From assembly GCA_963809925.1 (NCBI GenBank), contig CAWELH010000004.1:806001-870000 (forward strand): a DNA stretch of 64,000 bases, given 5' to 3'. Below the pieces are notes generated by a model. It was not told where the DNA came from. It ran no database searches and worked only from the letters and a program-made list of their open reading frames with translations. Made by a program: the position numbers and the translations under genes. The stretch comes from DASQZK01 sp963809925 (GTDB lineage Bacteria > Bacteroidota > Bacteroidia > Bacteroidales > GCA-2748055). This document shows, one piece after another, positions 18,972 through 28,480 of this stretch (position 1 is the stretch's first letter; each line of letters starts with the position of its first letter).

Positions 18972-20252
18972 ATGAAAATTCACTGGCGATGCCTTCTGAT
19001 TGTGGCACTACCTGTCCTCTTATTTATACCTGGCTGCACAGGCAGACATATGGTTCAGGGTGTTCAATTCCCTGAAGTTTCCGGGCCGATCCAAATTACC
19101 GTGAATTCCCATGAGCACCTGTTTGCCAGCTATTATGGCATCAATTCCTTCAGCGAATCAGAGAGGTATGTTACTGTGCTGCAGACGGATGTAAAGTTCA
19201 GGATTCCTGATGAAAAGGACACAGCTGTTCTCGGCATCGTCGATCTTGAGACCATGAATTTCAGACCTGTCGCAACAACAAGGGCATGGAACTTCCAGCA
19301 GGGATGTATGGCACACTGGTTGGGCACTTCACCCGATTCGGTCATCATCTTTAATGATCTTAGGGACGGGAAATTCGTTTCTGTTATTCTAAACGTTCAT
19401 TCGGGAAGTGTGATAAAAGTGATCCCGTACCCGGTAAGTGCGGTCTCCCATGACGGTAAAAAAGCCTTAAGCATAAATTTCGGAAGAATTCGTATCACCC
19501 GACCTGATTACGGATATGGGGGAGGAGGACAGGATCCGGGGACGGACGTTCAGTTTCCGACGGATGGTGGAATCTTCCTCGTCGATCTGGAGACCGGTAA
19601 AGCCAAACTCATTGTCAGTATTGCCAGCGTACGGGACCTGGTGCCGGATGTCCCTTCTGAGGGCATTGAATACTTTAACCATACCCTGTTCAGCAGGGAA
19701 GACCACAGGGTATTCTGGTTAGCCAGAGCCACACCACAACGCAATACCACAGCGTTCACTGTGAATACTGACGGGACGAACCTTCGGCGCTGCTTTCCCG
19801 ACGGATGGGAAGGGTCGCATTTTGACTGGCTCGACGACCAGCGCCTGATGGTCACTGCTAAGTTCGATGCCCGCCAATATGCACACGTTCTTTTTACGGT
19901 AGGCAAAGATGATTATGTGAGGCTGGGGAAGGGGCTGCTTGATTTTGATGCACATGGAACTTTTTCGCCCGACGGCCGATGGATGGTGACCGACACCTAT
20001 TCGTCAGGAGGCATGAATGAGCAGAAGATTTTCCTGATGGATATGGCAAGCCAAAGTGTGATATCTCTCGGGCGGTTTCCTGAACCACCGGAATTTAATG
20101 GAGGATGGCGTTGTGACCTTCATTGCAGGTTCAGCCCGCATGGTGATATGATCGGTTTTAATTCCACCCACACAGGCAGCCGGCAGGCTTACATTATGAA
20201 ACTCGATTTTGCCCATTCAGATATCAACCCAGGCCCGGACGCAACCAACTGA
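18972..20252 (+). CDS. TolB/PD40-type beta-propeller lipoprotein
   Basis: 426 residues from the ATG at 18972; a TTG 36 bp upstream in frame would only lengthen the leader. The signal ends in a lipobox (LLFIPGCTG). The body shows propeller blades of the WD40-like PD40 kind: DGKKALSINFGRI, GGIFLVDLETGKAKLIV, SREDHRVFWLARA, NTDGTNLRRCFPDGW, SPDGRWMVTDTYSS, SPHGDMIGFNSTH and SRQAYIMKLDF. A similar architecture is used by TolB-like proteins and by PL22 oligogalacturonate lyases; the latter match is only at fold level and I do not claim it. It precedes an esterase by 22 bp and is likely transcribed with it. Confidence 0.65.
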   Translation: MKIHWRCLLIVALPVLLFIPGCTGRHMVQGVQFPEVSGPIQITVNSHEHLFASYYGINSFSESERYVTVLQTDVKFRIPDEKDTAVLGIVDLETMNFRPVATTRAWNFQQGCMAHWLGTSPDSVIIFNDLRDGKFVSVILNVHSGSVIKVIPYPVSAVSHDGKKALSINFGRIRITRPDYGYGGGGQDPGTDVQFPTDGGIFLVDLETGKAKLIVSIASVRDLVPDVPSEGIEYFNHTLFSREDHRVFWLARATPQRNTTAFTVNTDGTNLRRCFPDGWEGSHFDWLDDQRLMVTAKFDARQYAHVLFTVGKDDYVRLGKGLLDFDAHGTFSPDGRWMVTDTYSSGGMNEQKIFLMDMASQSVISLGRFPEPPEFNGGWRCDLHCRFSPHGDMIGFNSTHTGSRQAYIMKLDFAHSDINPGPDATN

Positions 20253-20274
20253 CGAACGAATAATATGCCTATTG

Positions 20275-22512
20275 ATGAAAAAAGAGAGGAAATTAACATA
20301 TATACTGGGCTACCTGCTGCTTACCCTTCCACTTTTATCATTTACACTCCATGGAAATGAGGTAACCATCATCGACGGCGAACACTACAGCGAGGTATTT
20401 GGAGAAATGCGCCACTACCGCATCTTTCTCCCCCCCGGATATAAGGATAACAAAAACAGGCGATACCCGGTCATCTATTTCTACCATGGCTGGTCCCAAC
20501 GATATTTTGGGAGTACAAGTACCCCCCACAGCGATGAAGGCGACGCAAACAATGGAGATAATATTGCAAATTATGTAGCTTCCCATGATGTGATTGTGGT
20601 ACGACCCGATGGGTACAACCGCAGACCGGATGAACCGTACGACCTGAGACCCTACAACATCGGACCGGTTGAGACTTTCCGGCAGTTTCCTCTTTACTTC
20701 CCTGAAATTGTCGGATTTATTGATTCCAGGTACAGGACCATTCCTGACAGGAATCACCGGGCGATATCGGGTTTGTCCATGGGTGGGTTCATGACGTGGT
20801 GGATCGCCGGTAAGTATCCTGATATGGTTTGTGCCGCAGGTAATTTCTGCGGCTCTGTTGAATTTGTTGCCGGGCCGTATGATTTTCCTGCAGAGTACCG
20901 TCATATCGACATGTACGGAAACTACAAGGGAGTGAATATGCGTCTGAACTATGGTGATCAGGATTTTATCCGTGATTATCATCATGATGTAAACCAGATA
21001 TGGACAAGGGTTATGGATAACTATCGATATAAAGTATATCATGCAAATCATTCCACATGCGGACTGAGTGAGATGTTCGATTTTATTTTAAACAGTTTTA
21101 AAAATCCTCCATCAAGACCGACAGAGTGGAACCATATCGATATTTATCCTGATTTTATGGTCTGGGATTACTCTGTCAGCAGTGACCGACATTATCCGGG
21201 TTTTACCGTTCTGGAAAATGTGAGTTCACGCGGCTTCAGATCCTCTGTAAGAGAATTCCTTCCTGACGGCTCACTGATGCCGTTTGTGAAGTTGACGGTT
21301 ACCACAGCCGGGCTTTATGAACATAACAAAACCTATGCTGTGAATGATATTAACGTGACAAAAAATATTGCCAGGCAATATACGGTTGATAGTGATGATC
21401 AGGGAAGGCTCAAACTCATTCTCAATGGTGATCTTCATGAGATTGGAATTAATGCCGACAACGACGGACCGGAAATAGTACTTTCCGGTATACATGTGAC
21501 AAACATGCCCTGGCTTGTAGCCGGTAAGGAAGTACATCTTGAAACCGGCCTGCTGAATAAGGGGAATATCAAATCTGAAAAGCTTCGTGCCATCCTACAG
21601 CCGGCAAATGGAGATGTTGAAATGCTGGATGATGAGTTGATATATAACGGAATTAATGTCAATGAAACGGGTTTGCCGGATGGGCCGTTTTCGTTTATCA
21701 TCCGGAATGACAGTGCGGTAGTCGAACAGTTCCATGTTGTCATTTCTGATGGAAGGGGTCGTGAGTGGTCCAGGACTTTTAATCTGACAATACGACCAAA
21801 CGTCCCGGAGTTTAGCGATGTTGCAATTGCTGACGGACGGCGATTCACTGTGGCTGCCGCTGGTATTGATACCGTGTCCGAGATTCTTGGTCACGGTAAT
21901 GGTGACGGCATTGCCAATCCTGGCGAATCTGTGGTGGTTCTTGTCAGGGACCATGGTATTTACCACAGAACAGAGGCCCTGACGAACGATCCTTTTATCA
22001 ATCCTTCAGATGTAAATATCAGAGAAACAGACAGTTGGTCAAATTATGATCATGTCGGGGCCACCGAAAAATATACCATGCCGCTGATCTCGTCCACAAC
22101 TCCGGAGGGCTATGAAATCTCCTTCACAGCTACATACTGGCTTCCTGATTATCCATATCACGATGAAAAGCATGGCATTGTCACAATTAAGGTACAGGGT
22201 ACTGACCATACTGCACCGGTGTTGAGGAGAGCTGAGATTGGTGGCGACAATACCATCCATGCCTGGTTTTACGATGGCGGACAGATAAAACAGGTTAAAG
22301 CCCGCCTCATCCCGGCAGATGATTCAGGAGAACGGTTGGACGTTCAGCTTAATGATGATGGGCATGATGGCGACCAGGTTGCCGGCGATAACCGTTACAG
22401 TCTGACGATTACACCAAAAAAGTTTGGACTGTACTACCTGGAGACCGAAGCTGAAGACGTTTCCGGTAATAAGTCAGACCGTCGATGCCCTGGTGTTTTT
22501 TCCATACATTGA
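20275..22512 (+). CDS. Secreted CE1-like esterase with C-terminal Ig-like domains
   Basis: 745 residues from the ATG at 20275 (MKKERKL), preceding a signal peptide; the longer frame overlaps the previous gene without a signal. The catalytic domain (residues about 30-300) has the esterase D/feruloyl-esterase pattern: RHYRIFLPPGY, VIYFYHGW, IVVRPDGYN and the nucleophile elbow G-L-S-M-G-G (Ser168), with a His in YHANHSTCGL. Residues about 330-745 are several beta-sandwich domains (NADNDGPEIVLSG, DHTAPVLRRAEIGGDN, VSGNKSD), possibly for substrate attachment. Known relatives cleave feruloyl or acetyl groups from polysaccharides. The final domain resembles the Ig-like repeats of sugar-active enzymes. 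Substrate is not resolved. Confidence 0.74.
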   Translation: MKKERKLTYILGYLLLTLPLLSFTLHGNEVTIIDGEHYSEVFGEMRHYRIFLPPGYKDNKNRRYPVIYFYHGWSQRYFGSTSTPHSDEGDANNGDNIANYVASHDVIVVRPDGYNRRPDEPYDLRPYNIGPVETFRQFPLYFPEIVGFIDSRYRTIPDRNHRAISGLSMGGFMTWWIAGKYPDMVCAAGNFCGSVEFVAGPYDFPAEYRHIDMYGNYKGVNMRLNYGDQDFIRDYHHDVNQIWTRVMDNYRYKVYHANHSTCGLSEMFDFILNSFKNPPSRPTEWNHIDIYPDFMVWDYSVSSDRHYPGFTVLENVSSRGFRSSVREFLPDGSLMPFVKLTVTTAGLYEHNKTYAVNDINVTKNIARQYTVDSDDQGRLKLILNGDLHEIGINADNDGPEIVLSGIHVTNMPWLVAGKEVHLETGLLNKGNIKSEKLRAILQPANGDVEMLDDELIYNGINVNETGLPDGPFSFIIRNDSAVVEQFHVVISDGRGREWSRTFNLTIRPNVPEFSDVAIADGRRFTVAAAGIDTVSEILGHGNGDGIANPGESVVVLVRDHGIYHRTEALTNDPFINPSDVNIRETDSWSNYDHVGATEKYTMPLISSTTPEGYEISFTATYWLPDYPYHDEKHGIVTIKVQGTDHTAPVLRRAEIGGDNTIHAWFYDGGQIKQVKARLIPADDSGERLDVQLNDDGHDGDQVAGDNRYSLTITPKKFGLYYLETEAEDVSGNKSDRRCPGVFSIH

Positions 22513-22590
22513 TACAACCGGGAATCCGATGTATAGACGGATATTCGACTGTTTTTATTTTTTATTTTTTAATAATGCAAAGCTTTTGAT

Positions 22591-22598
22591 TATATTTG
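22591..22598 (+). promoter_or_regulatory. Bacteroidota -7 box candidate (TATATTTG)
   Basis: An exact match to TAnnTTTG about 180 bp ahead of the amidohydrolase gene, in an AT-rich 266-bp gap after the esterase gene. No good TTTG lies 19-21 nt upstream (only T-runs), so the assignment is weak. Confidence 0.35.
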
Positions 22599-22778
22599 TT
22601 TGTTTTTCATAAGGGAATGATAAAATTGATGTTAAAACATTCTTAATAAATCAATTTTTCCTTTATAAATAATAATGAAACGAAAGTTTTTATATTAATG
22701 AGATTAGCAAAGGAATAAGGATTGCTTTCTCTTTGAATGTTCTGTGAATCAGGATCAACAGATTAATTAAATAATAAT

Positions 22779-23915
22779 ATGACAAAAAAAATTGCAAGCA
22801 TTGGTCGGGTGTCTTTTCGTATGATACTCCCCTTATTATTGATTACAGGTGGTTGTAATCAGAACACAAAAACGAACAAAGAATATTATTCGATGGATGA
22901 TTTCAAAGCAATGAACAAGATTGACATTCATTGTCATGTCAATGTTGAACGGCAGGCTTTTATGCAGCAGGCTGTGGCGGACAATTTCAGAATTTTGAGT
23001 CTGAATACAGATGCATTTGCAACCCTGCCAATCGAAGAACAGCAGCAAATCGTACTAGATCAGATGAAAGTATTTCCCGACAATCTGGCATATCTCACTA
23101 CTTTCTCTATGAAAGGTTGGGACGAACCTGGTTGGCAGGAAAAATCCATTGCCTACCTGAAAGAATCATTCGATAAAGGTGCAATTGGAGTAAAAGTATG
23201 GAAGAATATCGGTATGGTTGAAAAGGATAAGGATGGTAATTTTATCATGATCGATAACGCAAAGTTTGATCCGGTAATTGATTTTATTGAGAAAAGTGGA
23301 AAGACTCTTTGCGGTCATCTTGGTGAACCGAAAAACTGCTGGCTGCCGATCGATCAGATGACCGTCAACAATGACAAGAAATATTTCGCTGAGCATCCTC
23401 AGTACCATATGTATCTGCACCCTGAATTTCCGTCCTATGAACAACAGATTGCAGCCCGGGACAGCATGCTTAAAAAACATCCCCATATCCGGTTTATGGG
23501 AGCACACCTCGGAAGTCTGGAATGGAGCGTTGACGAGCTGGCCAAGCACTTTGATGAATTTCCGAACATGACTGTGGACATGGCGGAAAGAGTTTGTCAT
23601 CTTGAAGTACAGAGCCAGAAAGACCGTGAGAAAGTCCGTAATTTTTTTATCAAATACCAGGACCGGATTCTTTATGGAACCGATATGGGCGATTATGATG
23701 GTGCGGAAAAAGATCCGGAAAAACTGAAAGCTGTTACACATGAAACCTGGCTCAATGACTGGAGGTACTTTACTACCGACGATACAATCTCCAACTGGAA
23801 AGTAAACGGAATCTTTCATGGGCTGAAGTTGCCCAGGGAAGTTATTGATAAAATCTACTATAAAAATGCTGAAAGGGAATTTCCCGGATTTCCTGCAGCT
23901 AAAAAAGAAGATTAA
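22779..23915 (+). CDS. Amidohydrolase-family (Amidohydro_2) lipoprotein
   Basis: 378 residues. Lipobox ITGGCNQ (Cys26). The metal-binding HxH is H51-C-H53 in KIDIHCHVNVE; further expected ligands are present in order: LCGHLGEP, FMGAHLGSLEW and the late Asp in LYGTDMGDYDG. This fits PF04909, a TIM-barrel metal hydrolase or decarboxylase family usually found in the cytoplasm; export as a lipoprotein is characteristic of Bacteroidota members next to sugar-degrading genes. Substrate unknown; lactones or acid sugars are possible. The gene opens a tightly spaced plus-strand run, 39 bp ahead of the GH36-like gene. Confidence 0.8.
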   Translation: MTKKIASIGRVSFRMILPLLLITGGCNQNTKTNKEYYSMDDFKAMNKIDIHCHVNVERQAFMQQAVADNFRILSLNTDAFATLPIEEQQQIVLDQMKVFPDNLAYLTTFSMKGWDEPGWQEKSIAYLKESFDKGAIGVKVWKNIGMVEKDKDGNFIMIDNAKFDPVIDFIEKSGKTLCGHLGEPKNCWLPIDQMTVNNDKKYFAEHPQYHMYLHPEFPSYEQQIAARDSMLKKHPHIRFMGAHLGSLEWSVDELAKHFDEFPNMTVDMAERVCHLEVQSQKDREKVRNFFIKYQDRILYGTDMGDYDGAEKDPEKLKAVTHETWLNDWRYFTTDDTISNWKVNGIFHGLKLPREVIDKIYYKNAEREFPGFPAAKKED

Positions 23916-23954
23916 TCCTGTTATCCGGAAAGAACAGAATTTAAAATTACCACA

Positions 23955-26138
23955 ATGAAAAGGCGAAAATTGATGGTCATGGTTATGACTGCAGCTTTAT
24001 TCACCGGAATTTATTCCTGCTCGGATTCAGAACATAACGGCCTTTCTTATAAAAAGGGCGGAGATATTTGGTTTCGGAATTCAGGAATTCAACTCATGTT
24101 CAATCCGGAAATGTACAGCAAGGTCTATTTCCACGATGAAGCGAATTCTCTGAATGCAACCGGTGAGGATGAATTTTCCAGACCGGACCATTTTCTCGTG
24201 GCTGATGGCGCAGTGGTTAAGGATTTTGCTGTAGACTACGACAGGATTGGATCCGAAGATATCGATACGGAATTCGGAAAAGGGAAAAGGCTGACACTGA
24301 TCGGCGTGGCAACGATGGCTGATGGTGGTAAATTGGAAAAAACCCTGGTTACGGAATTATATGATAAGTTTCCGAATACGGCCATACAGTACGCTCAGTA
24401 TAAGAACACCGGATCCAGGACAATTCATATTGATAAAGATTATTCTGGTTTCTATCGGCTGGATGCATCACTTGTCAAACCGGATAGCCAACCCTTTGAT
24501 TTCTGGTCATTCCAGGGCAGCTCTCTGTCGTGGGGCCTCGACTATATCATTCATATCACGGATGGATTCGATCATGAAAACTGGATGGGTGTTCAGCCTA
24601 AAACCAAAACCGGCGGCGGTGTACCTTTGGTGGATCTCTGGAATGAGAAAATGGGCATGGCTGTCGCTCATATTGAAACCAAGCCCGAACTTGTTTCATT
24701 TCCTGTAAAGGTAGAGCGTGATAAAAAAGTGAACATTGGAATTGAAAAGGATGCGGATGTCGGCCTGGAAGCTGGTGACAGTTATAAAACACTCAGGACA
24801 GCCATTATCACACACGCACTGGATTATTACGACCCGCTGAGAACTTATACGGAACTGATGGCTGCACAAGGCCTGGTTAAGCCAAAACCTTCGGATGAAT
24901 CGTACGATGCTATCTGGTGTGGCTGGGGATATCTTACCGACTTTTCCCTTGATGATATATATTCAACCCTGCCCAAGCTAAAGGAACTTGGAATCAAATG
25001 GGTTGTCATCGACGACCGTTGGTGGGACAGGTATGGTGACTGGAATCCAAGGAAATTCACGTTTCCGCAGGGCGAAAAACAAGTGAAACAATTTGTCGAT
25101 TCCCTGCATCATGAAGGATTCAGGGTAAAGATTTGGTGGGCTCCCACCCCTGTTCAACCGGAAACAAATCCAACCTTTACCGGCTCCTTTGACCCGGGAA
25201 TGGCAAAAGTGGCTAAAGAGCACCCTGAATGGCTTATTATGGATAAAGATGGCAACTATCCCCGTGATTGTCGCGGAATGTACCAGTTCTGTCCTGCTGT
25301 GCCGGAAGTTCAGGAATACATGAAAACCCTTACGACAAGGTTTATCAAGGATTGGGGATTCGACGGACATAAGCTCGATGCATACTATGTGGTTCCTCCC
25401 TGTTATAATCCTGCTCATCATCACCATTCGCCAGAGGAGTCATACCAGGACCTTCCCAAAATGCTGAAAGTCATTTATGAAACATCCAAAGCCATTAAAC
25501 CATATTCTGTAACCGAGCTATGTAACTGTGGTACAAACCAGGATTATTTTCAGTCGGTTTACACCGATCAACCTGTTGTCTCTGATCCCACCAGTGTTGA
25601 ACAATCCAGAAGGCGGGTTAAGGTTTTTAAAGCATTGTGGGGTCCTGAAGCACCGGTTTATACCGATCACGTAGAACATATCAGGCTCGCGGTGGATATG
25701 AACGATAAAAGTGACACAGCACGGGTAGGACAGGATTTTGCAACATCGATAGGCCCTGGCGGTGTTCCGGGTACAAAATTTACGTGGCCGGCAGGTCCGC
25801 TAAATATGCAGCTTACCGGCCAGAAGGAGAAGGACTGGGAAAAATGGTTCAGGATCTATAACGAAAAAATGCTGAGCAAAGGTACCTACCTGAATCTCTA
25901 TGATGTTGTGTACGATAAACCTGAAACGCATGTCATCAGTAAAGATCAAAACCTCTATTATGCGTTCTATGCTGATTCATGGAAGGGAAAGATCGAACTT
26001 AGAGGACTGGATGATAAGACGTACAAGGTCTACGATTATGAAAACGGCATCGACCTTGGCACAGTGAAAGGTCCGGTTGGGGTTATTTCACCGGTATTTG
26101 AGAAGCACCTGCTGATTGAATGCACTCCGGTTGAATAA
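23955..26138 (+). CDS. Clan GH-D (GH36-like) alpha-galactosidase-type glycoside hydrolase
   Basis: 727 residues, lipoprotein signal (IYSCSDS). An N-terminal beta-sandwich (about residues 30-300) precedes a (beta/alpha)8 barrel that opens IWCGWGYLTDF and contains WVVIDDRWWDRYGDW, VKIWWAPTP and DCRGMYQFCP. The KLDAYY motif (Asp475) matches the nucleophile position of GH27/GH36 enzymes. A C-terminal beta domain follows. Known relatives release alpha-galactose or alpha-GalNAc from glycans. The His-rich segment CYNPAHHHHSPEE next to the active site is unusual and could bind metal or substrate. Its neighbour encodes a CBM9-like protein, and the alpha-sugar theme fits the GH109 gene further right. 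Confidence 0.75.
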   Translation: MKRRKLMVMVMTAALFTGIYSCSDSEHNGLSYKKGGDIWFRNSGIQLMFNPEMYSKVYFHDEANSLNATGEDEFSRPDHFLVADGAVVKDFAVDYDRIGSEDIDTEFGKGKRLTLIGVATMADGGKLEKTLVTELYDKFPNTAIQYAQYKNTGSRTIHIDKDYSGFYRLDASLVKPDSQPFDFWSFQGSSLSWGLDYIIHITDGFDHENWMGVQPKTKTGGGVPLVDLWNEKMGMAVAHIETKPELVSFPVKVERDKKVNIGIEKDADVGLEAGDSYKTLRTAIITHALDYYDPLRTYTELMAAQGLVKPKPSDESYDAIWCGWGYLTDFSLDDIYSTLPKLKELGIKWVVIDDRWWDRYGDWNPRKFTFPQGEKQVKQFVDSLHHEGFRVKIWWAPTPVQPETNPTFTGSFDPGMAKVAKEHPEWLIMDKDGNYPRDCRGMYQFCPAVPEVQEYMKTLTTRFIKDWGFDGHKLDAYYVVPPCYNPAHHHHSPEESYQDLPKMLKVIYETSKAIKPYSVTELCNCGTNQDYFQSVYTDQPVVSDPTSVEQSRRRVKVFKALWGPEAPVYTDHVEHIRLAVDMNDKSDTARVGQDFATSIGPGGVPGTKFTWPAGPLNMQLTGQKEKDWEKWFRIYNEKMLSKGTYLNLYDVVYDKPETHVISKDQNLYYAFYADSWKGKIELRGLDDKTYKVYDYENGIDLGTVKGPVGVISPVFEKHLLIECTPVE

Positions 26139-26206
26139 TAAAGCTATTCGGGCATTTCATTTTTCATTTGCGATATTGTCAGAGACAACCCTTAACACGT
26201 AATGAC

Positions 26207-26938
26207 ATGAGAAAAATAATTGTAGCAATAGTACTAATCTTGTCATTAACAACGTATCAGAGTATGACAAACGTATTACATGCCCAGGAAAAGGAAGGCA
26301 CGGTCAGGATCATGAAGTGTGAGGATTTCGAACTGACCGGTGACGGCAGTTCCGGCACCTGGAACAAAACCGGATGGATTGAGATCCCGCAGCGCACTGC
26401 ACAAAAGGACAACTATATCACGAAGGCAAAAGTTTTATACTCGGAAACAGGGATATATGTGTTGTTTGATTGCCAGGATAAAAAACTGATTTCAGAATAT
26501 ACGGAAGATAATGCTGACCTGTGGGAAGGCGATGTGGTCGAAGTGTTTTTATGGACGGATGAAAATTTTCCGGTATATTTTGAGTACGAGGTTTCACCGC
26601 TGAATTATGAACTTCCTATCATCGTGCCCAATGATAAAGGTCGCTTTTTCGGATGGCTGCCCTGGCACTATGAAGGTGAGAGAATGACCCGGCACGCAAC
26701 AGGCGTCAGGGGAGGAGTGAAGGAAAATGGAGCAGCGATCAATGCCTGGACGGCTGAGATTTTTATTCCATATAAACTATTGACTCCTCTACCGAATGTT
26801 CCTCCAAAATCGGGAACGCAATGGAGGGCTAACCTCTACCGAATAGATTATGACCAGGGAATGACGCTGTTCTCCTGGCAGAAGACAGATAAAACCTATC
26901 ACGAATTTCATAAATTCGGTACGTTTATTTTTGAATGA
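26207..26938 (+). CDS. Secreted CBM9-like carbohydrate-binding protein
   Basis: 243 residues from the ATG at 26207; an in-frame start at 26168 would add residues ahead of the signal peptide and is less likely. The signal is cleaved after about residue 28 (LHAQ). The mature protein has the DOMON/CBM9 jelly-roll pattern: TGIYVLFDCQDKKL, ADLWEGDVVEVFLW, YFEYEVSPLN, INAWTAEIFIPYKLL and WRANLYRIDYDQG. In CBM9 relatives the aromatic residues on one face bind sugar ends. There is no catalytic domain, so it probably binds glycan at the surface or assists the adjacent glycosidase. Confidence 0.75.
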   Translation: MRKIIVAIVLILSLTTYQSMTNVLHAQEKEGTVRIMKCEDFELTGDGSSGTWNKTGWIEIPQRTAQKDNYITKAKVLYSETGIYVLFDCQDKKLISEYTEDNADLWEGDVVEVFLWTDENFPVYFEYEVSPLNYELPIIVPNDKGRFFGWLPWHYEGERMTRHATGVRGGVKENGAAINAWTAEIFIPYKLLTPLPNVPPKSGTQWRANLYRIDYDQGMTLFSWQKTDKTYHEFHKFGTFIFE

Positions 26939-27141
26939 GGCAGAATGGGGTAGCCTGAAAAGGATATTCCCGGATGGGACAGACGATGATCTATCTACCA
27001 TCTTTAAGGATATTCCTTGTTGCCTGGCTGATTTCAGTGAAAGAGTAAAAAATGATCCAGGGTATTCCGGTACGGAATGTCACAGTTTGAAAGCTATGAG
27101 CCGGAAATTAAAGATAACCAAGACATTAACCTCGTCATGCC

Positions 27142-28350
27142 ATGCAGAATTACCCGGCTAATACAACCTCAATACCACATGAACACCTTCGTAAACTAAA
27201 GGAACATTACCATTCTGCGCTTATCTGCGATATTGTTCCATTCTGGGAAAACCATTCTCTTGACTATGAATTCGGCGGATACCTTACCAGGCTGGAACGA
27301 GACGGTACAGCCTATTCCGGGGACAAGGATATGTGGATGACCGGTCGTCAGATATGGATGTTCAGCCATCTTTACAATAATTACGAGAAACGTGAGTCAT
27401 GGTTGAACATGGCCAGTCATGGACTCAATTTTATGCTTGCCCATGCTTTTTCAGGAAAAGGCAAAATGTATTTCAGGCTCGACCGGAAAGGAAATCCAAT
27501 TTCGACGGTATTAAGCCTTTATACGGAAGTCTTTGCTTCGATAGCTGTAGCGGAATGTTCAAAATCTACCGGTCGGAAAGCGCTGAAAGATATCGCCATG
27601 ACCATGTACAACCAACTGGTTCCCCGACTGGGTCAAGCATCCGATACTCCCATGCTGGGTTATCCGCTAAACCGTGAGTTTCATCTTCATTCACACGATA
27701 TGTGCAGAATAACAGTGGCCAGGGTGTTCCAGGATATTTGGCCTTCGAAGCAATTCGAAGATGATCTTTCCCTCTCTGTAAAATCCATTGTGGAGATGCA
27801 CTGGAAGCCGGAACTGAATGCACTGCTTGAAAATGTGGCGATGGACGGCTCACCGGTAACTGACCTTCCCGAAGGACGGTTGTTCCATCCCGGACATGCC
27901 ATCGAAAGTGCATGGATGCTCATGGAAGAAGCCCTCGACCGAAAGGATAGTGGCTTATTGTCTACATCCATTGATATTCTGCTCGCTTCTCTTGACCACG
28001 GCTGGGACACTGACTTTGGAGGAATACGGTATCTTCGGAATATTGACGGTACTCCATGTCATCCACTGGAAGCAGATATGAAATTGTGGTGGCCGCATTG
28101 CGAAGCACTTTATGCGCTTTTATTGTCATGGATCATTACCGGCAGGGACGATTTAAAACAATGGTATGAACGTGTTCACGACTATACTTTTTCGCGTTTC
28201 CCGGATCCGGAATCAGGAGAGTGGTTCGGTTATCTGAACCGGGACGGCAGCAGAGTCTGGACAGCAAAAGCAAACGGTTGGAAAGGATTTTTTCATATTC
28301 CAAGGGCTTTGTACAGGTGCTATCAGCTTCTGGAACATCAGGAAATATAG
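27142..28350 (+). CDS. N-acylglucosamine 2-epimerase (AGE) family protein
   Basis: 402 residues, no signal peptide, so cytoplasmic. The family's (alpha/alpha)6-barrel signatures are present: MWMTGRQIWMFSHLYN, VLSLYTEVFASIA, HSHDMCRITVARVFQD, LFHPGHAIESAWML, DTDFGGIRYL, KLWWPHCEALYALL and ANGWKGFFHIPRALYRC. The conserved His residues in FHPGH and WWPH are the general acid/base pair of the family. Members interconvert GlcNAc/ManNAc, glucose/mannose or cellobiose-type sugars at C2; the pocket sequence does not decide which. It sits directly before an MFS sugar porter, suggesting that the imported sugar is its substrate. Confidence 0.85.
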   Translation: MQNYPANTTSIPHEHLRKLKEHYHSALICDIVPFWENHSLDYEFGGYLTRLERDGTAYSGDKDMWMTGRQIWMFSHLYNNYEKRESWLNMASHGLNFMLAHAFSGKGKMYFRLDRKGNPISTVLSLYTEVFASIAVAECSKSTGRKALKDIAMTMYNQLVPRLGQASDTPMLGYPLNREFHLHSHDMCRITVARVFQDIWPSKQFEDDLSLSVKSIVEMHWKPELNALLENVAMDGSPVTDLPEGRLFHPGHAIESAWMLMEEALDRKDSGLLSTSIDILLASLDHGWDTDFGGIRYLRNIDGTPCHPLEADMKLWWPHCEALYALLLSWIITGRDDLKQWYERVHDYTFSRFPDPESGEWFGYLNRDGSRVWTAKANGWKGFFHIPRALYRCYQLLEHQEI

Positions 28351-28480
28351 AAATACGATAACAATATACGGGGAAGCTCTGATGCAACCCTGAAGAGCGT
28401 TATGCATAATCTGTGGCTCGGGAACCGATGGAAAGGTTGATCAGGTTCCGGGCTGTATCTTTTGATAAATTACGGTACGC

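Noticed and set aside
26931..27161. Small open frame between the CBM9-like and AGE genes
   Set aside because: Starts with TTG inside the previous gene, overlaps the next, and its composition is not protein-like; treated as intergenic.
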